From an uncultured Anaeromusa sp. (GTDB lineage Bacteria > Bacillota > Negativicutes > Anaeromusales > Anaeromusaceae), in the NCBI RefSeq assembly GCF_963676855.1, contig NZ_OY781460.1:1039501-1103500 (forward strand): a stretch of 64,000 nt of DNA, given 5' to 3'. Position 1 is the first letter of the stretch. Each line of letters begins with the position of its first letter. Below the pieces are notes generated by a model. The model searched no databases and was not told the origin of the DNA. It saw only the letters and a list, made by a program, of their open reading frames with translations. The position numbers and the translations under genes were made by a program. Shown here piece after piece: positions 34,990 through 42,252 of this stretch.

Positions 34990-35017
34990 TTCTCGGCGAT
35001 AGGAGCAGTAATAGAAT
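34990..35017 (+). promoter_or_regulatory. Possible promoter of the aldolase operon
   Basis: TTCTCG, 16-nt spacer, TAGAAT (35012-35017). The start would be near 35024, upstream of both operator copies. The -35 is weak. Confidence 0.35.
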
Positions 35018-35039
35018 AAATAAGCATAACAACAAAAGC

Positions 35040-35063
35040 GAACTACGTTCGACAATGACGAAC
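35040..35063 (+). promoter_or_regulatory. IclR operator, copy 2
   Basis: Same 24-bp architecture as copy 1: GAAC, TAC, GTTC, GACAATGAC, GAAC. Two differences from copy 1 in the central block, both purine/pyrimidine transitions. Confidence 0.82.
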
Positions 35064-35079
35064 GAATAAATAAATTAGT

Positions 35080-35103
35080 GAACATTGTTCGATAATAACA
35101 AAC
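35080..35103 (+). promoter_or_regulatory. IclR operator, copy 3
   Basis: GAAC, ATT, GTTC, GATAATAAC, AAAC: identical central block to copy 1, one change in the last half-site. Spaced 40 bp (about four helical turns) from copy 2, so bound dimers would face the same side of the DNA. Confidence 0.82.
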
Positions 35104-35118
35104 AAAGGAGCGGTGGTT

Positions 35119-36006
35119 TTGAAACAGCAAAAACTAAAAGCGGCCATTATTGGCCCAGGAAACATTGGAATCGACTTGATGATCAAATTGCAGCGCAGCC
35201 AGCAGATTGAATTGGTTGCGATGGCCGGTATTATTGCAGAGTCCAAAGGCCTGCAGCTGGCCAAAGAAGCAGGGTTGGTAGCTACGGCCGAAGGTATTGA
35301 CGGCGTTTTGGCTTTAGGAAATGTGGATATCGTTTTTGACGCGACTGGTGCGGGGCCGCATTTGCGCCATGCGCCGCGGCTCAAAGAAGCGGGTATTTTC
35401 GCAGTAGATTTAACTCCGGCGGCAGTGGGGCCTTATGTGGCGCCAACGGTAAATATGGATGAGCATTTACTTGAGGGCGTTTGTAATGTCAATATGATTA
35501 CCTGTGGTGGTCAAGCAACCGTTCCGATTGTTTACGCTATTAATCAAGTTGTGCCGGTATCTTATGCTGAAATTGTAGCGACCTTGAGTAGCAAAAGCGC
35601 AGGGCCTGGAACAAGGCAGAACATTGACGAATTCACACAGACAACGCGTAATGCGTTGGTACAGGTTGGGGGCGCGAAAGCTGGTAAAGCGCTCATTATT
35701 CTGAATCCGGCGGAGCCGCCGATTATGATGCGTAATACGATCTATACTCGCTGCGCAACGGACAAAATGGAAGAAGTGCAGGCGTCTGTTGCCGCTATGG
35801 TTGAGCGCATGAGGCAGTATGTGCCTGGTTATCGCTTGAAAGTGGCGCCATATGCCGATGGAGAACGCATTGTCACGATGGTGGAAGTGGAAGGTGCAGG
35901 AGATTATCTGCCTAAATACTCAGGCAACTTGGACATTATTACCTCAGCGGCGGTTGCTGTGGCGGAACGGTATGCAGAATTGAAGCGGAAACAGGGAGGT
36001 AACTAA
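35119..36006 (+). CDS. mhpF: Acetaldehyde dehydrogenase (acylating)
   Basis: CoA-dependent aldehyde dehydrogenase (295 residues) that converts acetaldehyde to acetyl-CoA with NAD. N-terminal Rossmann motif [12 protein letters not shown], catalytic cysteine in [11 protein letters not shown] near residue 130, and NTIYTRC near 210, typical of MhpF/DmpF/BphJ. These work in a channelled complex with the aldolase encoded next, whose ATG overlaps the stop by one base. The start is TTG 35119, eight bases after AAAGGAG; GTG 35113 is too close. Normally found in aromatic meta-cleavage pathways, but no ring-cleavage genes are present here. Confidence 0.94.
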   Translation: MKQQKLKAAIIGPGNIGIDLMIKLQRSQQIELVAMAGIIAESKGLQLAKEAGLVATAEGIDGVLALGNVDIVFDATGAGPHLRHAPRLKEAGIFAVDLTPAAVGPYVAPTVNMDEHLLEGVCNVNMITCGGQATVPIVYAINQVVPVSYAEIVATLSSKSAGPGTRQNIDEFTQTTRNALVQVGGAKAGKALIILNPAEPPIMMRNTIYTRCATDKMEEVQASVAAMVERMRQYVPGYRLKVAPYADGERIVTMVEVEGAGDYLPKYSGNLDIITSAAVAVAERYAELKRKQGGN

Positions 36007-37007
36007 TGATGATTCGTCTGATTGATACAACTTTGCGCGATGGCATGCACGCCGTTAGCCATCAGCTGACTCCGGAACAAATGGCAGGCATTGCGGCGCA
36101 ACTCGATGCCGCTGGCGTCTATATGATGGAAGTGGGGCACGGAGACGGCCTGGGCGGTTCTAGCTTCCAATACGGTTTTGCCAAAGCGCATGAGCTGGAA
36201 TACTTTAAAGCAGTTTCGAAGGTGTTAACGAAGTCTAAACTAGGAGCGCTTTTGATTCCAGGAATCGGTACGATTGAAGATTTGGAAGCAGCTATGGAGT
36301 GCGGTGTGAACACGGTGCGCGTAGCCACTCATGTGACCGAAGCTGACACCGGTGAACAGCACATCAAATTTGCTAAAGCCCATGGTTTGGAAACGATTGG
36401 TTTTTTGATGATGTCCCATATGGCGGAACCGGAAAAAATTCTGGAACAAGCAAAACTATTTGAAAGCTATGGCGCGGATGTAGTGTATATTACCGATTCG
36501 GCTGGGGCTCTTTTGCCGGATGGCGTAAAAGCGCGAATCTCTTTGGTGAAAGAGAATCTGTCGATTCCGGTAGGCTTCCATGCTCACAACAACCTAGGCT
36601 TGGCGGTGGGGAATACGTTGGCTGCGTTAGATGCAGGCGCGTCTTATGTGGATGGTACTCTGGCCGGCATGGGGGCAGGCGCTGGCAATACACAACTGGA
36701 GGTGCTTGCTGGGGTGCTGCAAAAAGGCGGGTATGAAAGCAGCGTTGATTTTTATACGCTTATGGATGCCAGTCGTGATTTGGTGACGCCTGTGATGCAT
36801 CGGCCGCAAGTGATTTCGACCGAAGCTCTGGCCATTGGTTACGCAGGCGCATACGGCAGCTTTTTGCTCCATAGTCGTCGGGCGGCGGAAAAATTTGGTG
36901 TTGACGCTCGCGATATTTTAATGGAACTGGGGAAACGTAAAACTGTCGGAGGTCAAGAAGACATGATTTTGGATGTGGCTATCGAATTGGCGGCTAAAAA
37001 GGCTTGA
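36006..37007 (+). CDS. mhpE: 4-hydroxy-2-oxovalerate aldolase
   Basis: Class II, divalent-metal pyruvate aldolase of 333 residues that cleaves 4-hydroxy-2-oxoacids to pyruvate and an aldehyde. DTTLRDGMHAVSHQ near residue 7 carries the catalytic Arg-Asp pair and His; FHAHNNLGLAVGNT near 197 has the metal histidines. The aldehyde passes to the adjacent dehydrogenase. GGAGGT precedes ATG 36006; ATG 36009 is also possible. Here it follows the IclR-controlled promoter and precedes an IlvD/Edd dehydratase, an unusual neighbour for this aldolase. Confidence 0.94.
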   Translation: MMIRLIDTTLRDGMHAVSHQLTPEQMAGIAAQLDAAGVYMMEVGHGDGLGGSSFQYGFAKAHELEYFKAVSKVLTKSKLGALLIPGIGTIEDLEAAMECGVNTVRVATHVTEADTGEQHIKFAKAHGLETIGFLMMSHMAEPEKILEQAKLFESYGADVVYITDSAGALLPDGVKARISLVKENLSIPVGFHAHNNLGLAVGNTLAALDAGASYVDGTLAGMGAGAGNTQLEVLAGVLQKGGYESSVDFYTLMDASRDLVTPVMHRPQVISTEALAIGYAGAYGSFLLHSRRAAEKFGVDARDILMELGKRKTVGGQEDMILDVAIELAAKKA

Positions 37008-37058
37008 GCCGTTGGTGGAAACGGTTAGCAAGAGAAAGTGAAAGGGGTGCATGTAAAC

Positions 37059-38741
37059 GTGAAGTATCGTAGCAGCGATGTACTGGCAAAACCGGACTGG
37101 AGCTTTAACCGCAGCGTATTTAAATCCCTGGGATATTCGGACGGAGATTTGGATGCGCGTCCTATTATCGGCATTGCAAATTCCTGGAATGAGTTGGTTC
37201 CAGGGCATGCAAATCTTCGCCAAGTGGCGGACAATGTGCGCAAAGGCATTTACCGGGCAGGTGGCAGTGTAGCGGAATTTGGTGTGATTGCCGCTTGCGA
37301 CGGCACGGCCCAAGGGCATGCAGGAATGCACTACATTCTTCCTTCGAGAGATCTGATTGCCAATGACATTGAAGTCATGGTGGAAGCCCATCGGTTAGAT
37401 GCGATTGTGCTCTTGGGCTCTTGCGATAAGATTGTTCCAGGCATGCTGATGGCGGCAGCCCGCCTCAAGATTCCGGCTATCTTTTTGCCGGGCGGTCCCA
37501 TGTTGGGCGGTAAGGCGTTTGACGGACGCAAATCGGACTTGACTAGTATGTCCGAAGGCTTGGGTATGCTTAAGTCTGGCAAGATTGACCGGGATACGTA
37601 TGACCACTTGGAAGAGGTTTGTGGACCTACCTGCGGTTCCTGCGCGTTTTACGGTACAGCCAATACGATGTGCTGTATGGCGGAAGCTATGGGCATGTCT
37701 CTGCCGGGAGCGGCTTTGGTGCCGGCGGTATACGCTGAACGTTTGCGCCTAGCGGAGGAAACAGGCCTCGCTATTGTCGGTTTGGCGAAAGCTGGCATTA
37801 CTGGCGATAAAGTTATTACGAAAAAGGCGTTGGAAAATGCGATCCGCGTGCTGATGGCGACAGGCGGTTCTACGAACGCGGTACTTCATCTGTCAGCTAT
37901 TGCCAATGAGGTGGACATTGACGCCGATGAAATGATGCAGGCCTATGATTCTCTCAGCCAGACAACGCCGCAGGTGGCCAAAGTCAACCCTGCTTCTAAA
38001 TACGATATGGAAGATTTTTATCTTGCTGGCGGCATTCCCAAAGTTATGGAAGAAATCAAACATCTGCTGCATGCAGACTGTCTGACGGTTAGCGGCGAGA
38101 CAGTAGCGGAGAATCTAGCGCACTATCAATATAAATATCCCTTCAATGAAGAGGTTATTACTACGGCGGCAAAACCGTTCAACAGCTTAAAAGGCTTGGC
38201 CATTTTACGGGGGAATTTAGCACCGGAGACAGCGGTAACCAAGCCGGCGGCCATTGATCCGGCCATGCATACGTTCTCAGGAACGGCAAAAGTATTCAAC
38301 TCGGAAGAGGAAGCCGAACATGCTATTTTGAACGGAGGCATTCAGGCGGGGGATGTGGTCGTGATTCGCTATGAGGGACCTAAAGGCGGTCCTGGGATGC
38401 GTGAAATGTACAAGGCCATGAAATATCTTTACGGCATGGGATTGGCTAAGAGTACAGCCTTGGTTACAGATGGTCGTTTTTCAGGAACTAACAATGGCTG
38501 TTTTGTGGGTCATGTTTCGCCGGAAGCGGCAGACGGTGGTCCGATCGCCATTGTGGAAAACGGCGATATGATCACCATTGATATTCCTAACGGTGAAGTG
38601 CAACTCCATGTAGCCGAAGAGGAAATAGCTGCTCGTTTAGCTAAGTGGCAGCGTCCAGAGCCTAAATTTACTAAGGGATATCTTGGCATTTACTCGAAAA
38701 TGGCGACTTCCGCAGCGAAAGGCGCTATCTTGAAACTGTAA
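37059..38741 (+). CDS. IlvD/Edd-family dehydratase
   Basis: Iron-sulfur dehydratase of 560 residues that converts 2,3-dihydroxyacids (branched-chain precursors or aldonic acids) to 2-oxo-3-deoxy acids. Cluster and active-site landmarks: CDGTAQGHAGMHYILPSRD, GSCDKIVPGMLMAAARL, CGPTCGSCAFYGTANTM and GRFSGTNNGCFVGHVSPEA. The segment SCAFYGTANTMCC differs from the SCAGMFTANSMN form of biosynthetic IlvD, and no other branched-chain genes are near, so an aldonate-type substrate is more likely; this is inference. Start: GTG 37059 after AAAGGGGTG; in-frame GTGs at 37038 and 37047 would include that site. Simple ilvD annotation may mislead. Confidence 0.85.
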   Translation: MKYRSSDVLAKPDWSFNRSVFKSLGYSDGDLDARPIIGIANSWNELVPGHANLRQVADNVRKGIYRAGGSVAEFGVIAACDGTAQGHAGMHYILPSRDLIANDIEVMVEAHRLDAIVLLGSCDKIVPGMLMAAARLKIPAIFLPGGPMLGGKAFDGRKSDLTSMSEGLGMLKSGKIDRDTYDHLEEVCGPTCGSCAFYGTANTMCCMAEAMGMSLPGAALVPAVYAERLRLAEETGLAIVGLAKAGITGDKVITKKALENAIRVLMATGGSTNAVLHLSAIANEVDIDADEMMQAYDSLSQTTPQVAKVNPASKYDMEDFYLAGGIPKVMEEIKHLLHADCLTVSGETVAENLAHYQYKYPFNEEVITTAAKPFNSLKGLAILRGNLAPETAVTKPAAIDPAMHTFSGTAKVFNSEEEAEHAILNGGIQAGDVVVIRYEGPKGGPGMREMYKAMKYLYGMGLAKSTALVTDGRFSGTNNGCFVGHVSPEAADGGPIAIVENGDMITIDIPNGEVQLHVAEEEIAARLAKWQRPEPKFTKGYLGIYSKMATSAAKGAILKL

Positions 38742-38752
38742 GTGTAAGTCAT

Positions 38753-38781
38753 GGAGCCGCTCTTGTAGTGGGAGCGGTTCC
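38753..38781 (+). other. Hairpin after the dehydratase gene
   Basis: Ten-base stem GGAGCCGCTC / GAGCGGTTCC (one G-T pair) with a 9-nt loop and no T-run. May be an mRNA 3' end or processing site that sets transporter expression apart from the enzymes. Confidence 0.4.
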
Positions 38782-38874
38782 ACCTTAAGGGGAAAACTAA
38801 AAAAATTTGCTTAAGAAAGCAAGAAAATTCGCTACTTACAATAAAAACTAAGAAAAGTACATAGGAGGTACTAT

Positions 38875-40203
38875 ATGAACGCAACCGTAGAAAAGCAAAG
38901 CGGTGACCTCGATTTGGGCAGCCGTGTAATCAGTAAAGTTGCTTGGCGTTTGATTCCGTTTTTTGTTTTGGCCTATTTGCTTAATTTTATTGACCGCGTG
39001 AATCTCGGCTTTGCTGCATTGCAAATGAACCGAGATTTGGCCTTGACGGCAACTACCTTTGGTTATGGAGCAGGCATTTTATTTATCGGCTATCTGTTCT
39101 TTGGCGTTCCCAGCAATATTGGCTTGCAACGTTATGGGGCCAAGAGGTGGCTGGCGTTTTTACTTATCATTTGGGGCGCTCTTTCCGCCAGCATGTCCCT
39201 TGTGGCTAGTGTAGAACAGTTTTTAGTGATGCGCTTTCTGCTTGGCGCAGCGGAAGCTGGATTTTTCCCGGGGGTTATTTTTTGCCTGACACAGTGGTTT
39301 CCGGCGGCGTATCGGGCATCTATTACATCTCGCTTTATGTTTGCGCAGCCTTTGGCTTTGATGATTGGTTCTGCCGTATCAGGCTGGTTGTTGACTCTGG
39401 ATGGTACCTTGGGTGTTGCGGGCTGGAAATGGATGTTTGTATTGGAAGGCATTCCAGCGTCGTTAGTAGGTATTATGGGATATTTTTATCTGACAGACAG
39501 CCCGTCTAAAGCAGATTGGCTGAAAGAAGAAGAAAAACAATGGCTGATTAACACGCTGCAAGACGAAGAAGAACGTATTGTGGCGAAAGAAAAATACTCT
39601 ATGTGGCAGGCGATGGCCAATCCTAAAGTCTGGATATTGGCATTGATTTATGTTTCCCAGGTCATCGGCGTTTTTGGCGTAAATATGTGGTTGCCGCAGA
39701 TTGTGAAAAGCTTTAGCAGCGATATTTCGACAACTTCGATTGGTCTCATTGGTGCTATTCCTTTTGTAGTGGCTGCAGTAGGTATGTTGCTTATCGGCAG
39801 AAGCTCTGATAAATTTCAAGAACGCAAATGGCATATGATTGGCGCGATGGTCTTGGCTGGGGGAAGTTTGGTGCTTTGTGGCTTTGTCAATGGCAGCTTG
39901 GCTTTGTCTATCTTCCTTATTTCCATCAGCAGCATAGGTTTTTACGGCTGTATGCCTATCTTTTGGACCATTCCTCCGACGTTCCTTGTGGGCGCAGCGG
40001 CAGCGACAGGCATTGCTTTTATCAATGCCATCGGCAACTTGGGCGGCTTTTTCGGCCCTGTTGCGATTGGTTGGATCAAAGATTATACAGGAAGTTTTAC
40101 AAGCGGCTTGTATTTTATGGGTGGGGCGGTTCTTGTGGGTTGCCTTTTGGCTCTGGTTCTATACAAAATGGCGGAGAAAGACGAAGAAGCCGTCAAATCG
40201 TAA
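38875..40203 (+). CDS. MFS transporter, anion:cation symporter (ACS) type
   Basis: Twelve-helix transporter of 442 residues. TM1 ends in LLNFIDRVNLGFAALQMN, the ACS signature, and FLLGAAEAGFFPGVIFCLTQWFP matches the tartrate/phthalate/hexuronate-type TM4. GGAGG precedes the ATG. It sits 133 nt after the dehydratase in the same orientation and ends at a terminator, so I infer that it imports the organic acid degraded by the operon. Confidence 0.92.
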   Translation: MNATVEKQSGDLDLGSRVISKVAWRLIPFFVLAYLLNFIDRVNLGFAALQMNRDLALTATTFGYGAGILFIGYLFFGVPSNIGLQRYGAKRWLAFLLIIWGALSASMSLVASVEQFLVMRFLLGAAEAGFFPGVIFCLTQWFPAAYRASITSRFMFAQPLALMIGSAVSGWLLTLDGTLGVAGWKWMFVLEGIPASLVGIMGYFYLTDSPSKADWLKEEEKQWLINTLQDEEERIVAKEKYSMWQAMANPKVWILALIYVSQVIGVFGVNMWLPQIVKSFSSDISTTSIGLIGAIPFVVAAVGMLLIGRSSDKFQERKWHMIGAMVLAGGSLVLCGFVNGSLALSIFLISISSIGFYGCMPIFWTIPPTFLVGAAAATGIAFINAIGNLGGFFGPVAIGWIKDYTGSFTSGLYFMGGAVLVGCLLALVLYKMAEKDEEAVKS

Positions 40204-40219
40204 TGAAAGATATGCAAAG

Positions 40220-40252
40220 AAAGAGGAGTGGCCTTATTGGCCGCTCCTCTTT
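40220..40252. terminator. Bidirectional terminator between MFS and FAH-family genes
   Basis: Fourteen-base stem with one G-T pair (40220-40233 with 40239-40252); A3/T3 ends only, so efficiency is moderate. Genes converge on it. Confidence 0.75.
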
Positions 40253-40270
40253 GATATTGCTTAGTATTGC

Positions 40271-41134
40271 TTATTTTAAAATGTTAACCAGTCGGCCGAT
40301 GCTTTCGATTTCAATGACGACTTCATCGCCGCCTTTGAGCCAAACTTGTTTTTCTTCCGGGTAGCCTAAAATGACGCCGCTGGGCGTGCCCGTAAAGATG
40401 AGATCCCCAGGCTTCAAGGTCAGGTGCTGTGAGAGGTAGCTGATGACAGTGGCGCAATCGAAAATCATATCGCTGGTGTTGGAATGCTGGCGAATTTCGC
40501 CGTTGACGCGGCTAGAAATTTCAAGTTTTGCGGGATTCAGGGAATCAGCCGTAACAACGCAAGGTCCGGTAGGTGCGAAGTGGTCGCAGGTTTTTCCCAA
40601 CAGCCATTGGGGGGTGCGCATTTGCAAATCACGGGCCGAAAGGTCGTTGCCGACGGTATAGCCGAAGACATAGTCTAGAGCATTCTCTTTACTGACATTG
40701 CTGGCAGTTTTGCCGATAATGATGACCAGTTCTGCTTCATAGTCCACTTTGGAGGTGCACGGAGGTATCGGAATATGTTCCTGGTGCGCTGCCAAGGTGT
40801 TGTTGAACTTGCTGAAGATCACCGGCACGGTAGGCAAATCGGCTTTGCATTCCGCGCTGTGCGCGGCGTAGTTAAGGCCGACGCAGAGAATTTTTTCTGG
40901 CGAAGCAATGCACGGCGCGTAAGTAATGGCATCGAAGGGAAGAATTGACGGCTTGGTTGCCAAAAGCGATTGCAACTGGGAAAGCGCTTCTTGGCCTCCG
41001 ACGATGGCTTCCTCCATGGTCCGCGGCGCCGATAGAGAAGCGGTCGCGGCGGCTTTTGTGACAGAGATAATGCCGTTTTCCTGTTGGATGCCTAGAGTGG
41101 GTTGACCGTTTTGATAGAAGCTGACAAGTTTCAT
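40271..41134 (-). CDS. Fumarylacetoacetate hydrolase (FAH) family protein
   Basis: 287-residue metal-dependent hydrolase/decarboxylase. The C-terminal FAH domain shows LCVGLNYAAHSAE, then FSKFNNTL, the metal-binding VDYEAELVIIIGKTA, GYTVGNDLSARDLQ and FTGTPSGVILG. Family activities include acylpyruvate hydrolysis, oxaloacetate decarboxylation, 2-oxo-hepta-diene-dioate hydration and 2,4-diketo-3-deoxy-sugar-acid hydrolysis; sequence alone does not choose. Converges on the aldolase operon, so it may act on a branch of the same 2-oxoacid chemistry, but it carries a separate promoter and has no IclR operator. Confidence 0.9.
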   Translation of the reverse strand: MKLVSFYQNGQPTLGIQQENGIISVTKAAATASLSAPRTMEEAIVGGQEALSQLQSLLATKPSILPFDAITYAPCIASPEKILCVGLNYAAHSAECKADLPTVPVIFSKFNNTLAAHQEHIPIPPCTSKVDYEAELVIIIGKTASNVSKENALDYVFGYTVGNDLSARDLQMRTPQWLLGKTCDHFAPTGPCVVTADSLNPAKLEISSRVNGEIRQHSNTSDMIFDCATVISYLSQHLTLKPGDLIFTGTPSGVILGYPEEKQVWLKGGDEVVIEIESIGRLVNILK

Positions 41135-41158
41135 CGAAATATATCCCCCTCTTTTTAT

Positions 41159-41191
41159 GGAATTAAGGCGTTGTGCTAACGCATTAATTCC
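41159..41191. promoter_or_regulatory. Inverted repeat in the FAH-gene leader
   Basis: GGAATTAAGGCGTT (41159-41172) and AACGCATTAATTCC (41178-41191), one mismatch in 14, 5-nt centre, just upstream of the ribosome binding site. Operator or leader hairpin. Confidence 0.5.
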
Positions 41192-41226
41192 TTCGAACCT
41201 GAGTGAAATGAAAAATCCGCAAATTG

Positions 41227-41255
41227 TGGTTCAAGAGGACGGTTCTCCTGAACCA
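41227..41255. repeat. GGTTC/GAACC hairpin element in the FAH-gene leader
   Basis: TGGTTCA ... TGAACCA ends around AGAGGAC-GGTTCTCC. It resembles the dispersed gaaccgtccc-type palindromic repeats of many Firmicutes; only one copy is in this window, so the identification is from memory of that family. Confidence 0.5.
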
Positions 41256-41291
41256 AAGACAGAGTGTTTTTTAGAGTACTTCCTGTATACG

Positions 41292-41300
41292 ATTATAGCA
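41292..41300 (-). promoter_or_regulatory. Extended -10 promoter of the FAH-family gene
   Basis: Minus-strand TGCTATAAT. The transcript would start near 41285, giving a 150-nt leader that contains both inverted repeats described at 41159 and 41227. Confidence 0.6.
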
Positions 41301-41426
41301 TGCGGAGTTAGTCAAAAAGAATAGCTATTTACAGTAACTCAGTCTGTAATTCATTAAAATAACTTGACGAAGCGGGCGGCAAGGAGCAAATTAATAAGTA
41401 AGAAATGAGTGAGGAGGCGAAAGCGT

Positions 41427-42065
41427 ATGCGCATGATCGATTTGTCGCAGTCCCTGCAAGTGGGCATGCCGGTGTATCCGGGGACGCCTGCGCCGGATTT
41501 TTCAACGGTGGCCACCGTTGCAGCCAATGGCTATCAAGTGAAGAAAATCGCAATGAATACCCATGTAGGCACCCACATGGACGCGCCTGCGCACATGCTG
41601 GCAGATGGGAAAACACTAGATGTGTTGCCGTTAGAGCGGTTTGTGGGTCGGGCGGCGGTATTGGATGTGAGAAATTGCGCTGGCGGTGTAATCGGCATAG
41701 GGGAGCTGCAAGCGCAAAAGGAATTATTGGCGCAAGTTGACTTTGTTTTATTTTGGACAGGCTGGAGCCGCTATTGGGGGCAGGAACAGTATCTGCAGCA
41801 GTATCCGCTTTTAACAGCGGAAGCGGCGGCTTGGTTGGGTAAGTGCCAATTAAAAGGGGTGGGAATTGATGCCATTTCTTTTGATGCCATCGATAGCAAG
41901 GATTTTGTGATTCATCAACTGCTATTGGCACAGGAGATAGTGCTGATTGAGAATTTAACCCGCTTAGAAGAAGTGCAGAGCGGTGTGGACTTTTTTGCGC
42001 TTCCTTTACCGTTGCGCGAGGCGGATGGTTCTCCAGTACGGGCCTTTGTTGCTTTTTCACCTTGA
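41427..42065 (+). CDS. Cyclase-family hydrolase (kynurenine formamidase-like)
   Basis: 212-residue metal-dependent hydrolase. The family metal motif is NTHVGTHMDAPAHM (H-x-G-T-H-x-D-x-P-x-H), followed by VLPLERFVGRAAVLD. Relatives hydrolyse N-formylkynurenine, isatin or cyclic amides/esters. ATG 41427 sits nine bases after GAGGAGG; the frame's first GTG at 41409 would overlap that site. Its stop codon forms the first bases of the -35 box for the next transcript. Confidence 0.88.
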   Translation: MRMIDLSQSLQVGMPVYPGTPAPDFSTVATVAANGYQVKKIAMNTHVGTHMDAPAHMLADGKTLDVLPLERFVGRAAVLDVRNCAGGVIGIGELQAQKELLAQVDFVLFWTGWSRYWGQEQYLQQYPLLTAEAAAWLGKCQLKGVGIDAISFDAIDSKDFVIHQLLLAQEIVLIENLTRLEEVQSGVDFFALPLPLREADGSPVRAFVAFSP

Positions 42066-42091
42066 CAAATAGAACAGTAAAGGATATTATT
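42063..42091 (+). promoter_or_regulatory. Sigma-A promoter of the YeiH-family exporter transcript
   Basis: TTGACA (42063-42068), exactly 17 nt, TATTAT (42086-42091). Start predicted near 42098. The -35 shares its TGA with the upstream stop codon. Confidence 0.85.
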
Positions 42092-42097
42092 TTCAAC

Positions 42098-42177
42098 ATA
42101 ACCTGATAAAGTTGTTACGGTTGATCAGAGAACTGAAGGCCGGGCTCGTGCGTAAAACGTACGAACCCGGCTTTTTT
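42098..42177 (+). promoter_or_regulatory. Leader attenuator (candidate small riboswitch) before the YeiH-family gene
   Basis: Between the promoter and the gene, a leader of only about 80 nt ends in an intrinsic terminator (15-base stem 42139-42153 with 42157-42171, one mismatch and one G-T pair, loop AAA, T6). The roughly 40 nt before it can pair internally (CCTGAT with ATCAG, AACC with GGTT, CAG-AGAA-CTG). It matches no riboswitch consensus I know. Because the terminator lies ahead of the gene, read-through must be regulated or partial. Confidence 0.7.
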
Positions 42178-42252
42178 GCATTTCGTAATTGAAAGGAAAG
42201 GACGTGAGTTGCGTGGGGAAAAAGCAAAGCGAAAAGGACAGGAGGAAAAGGT

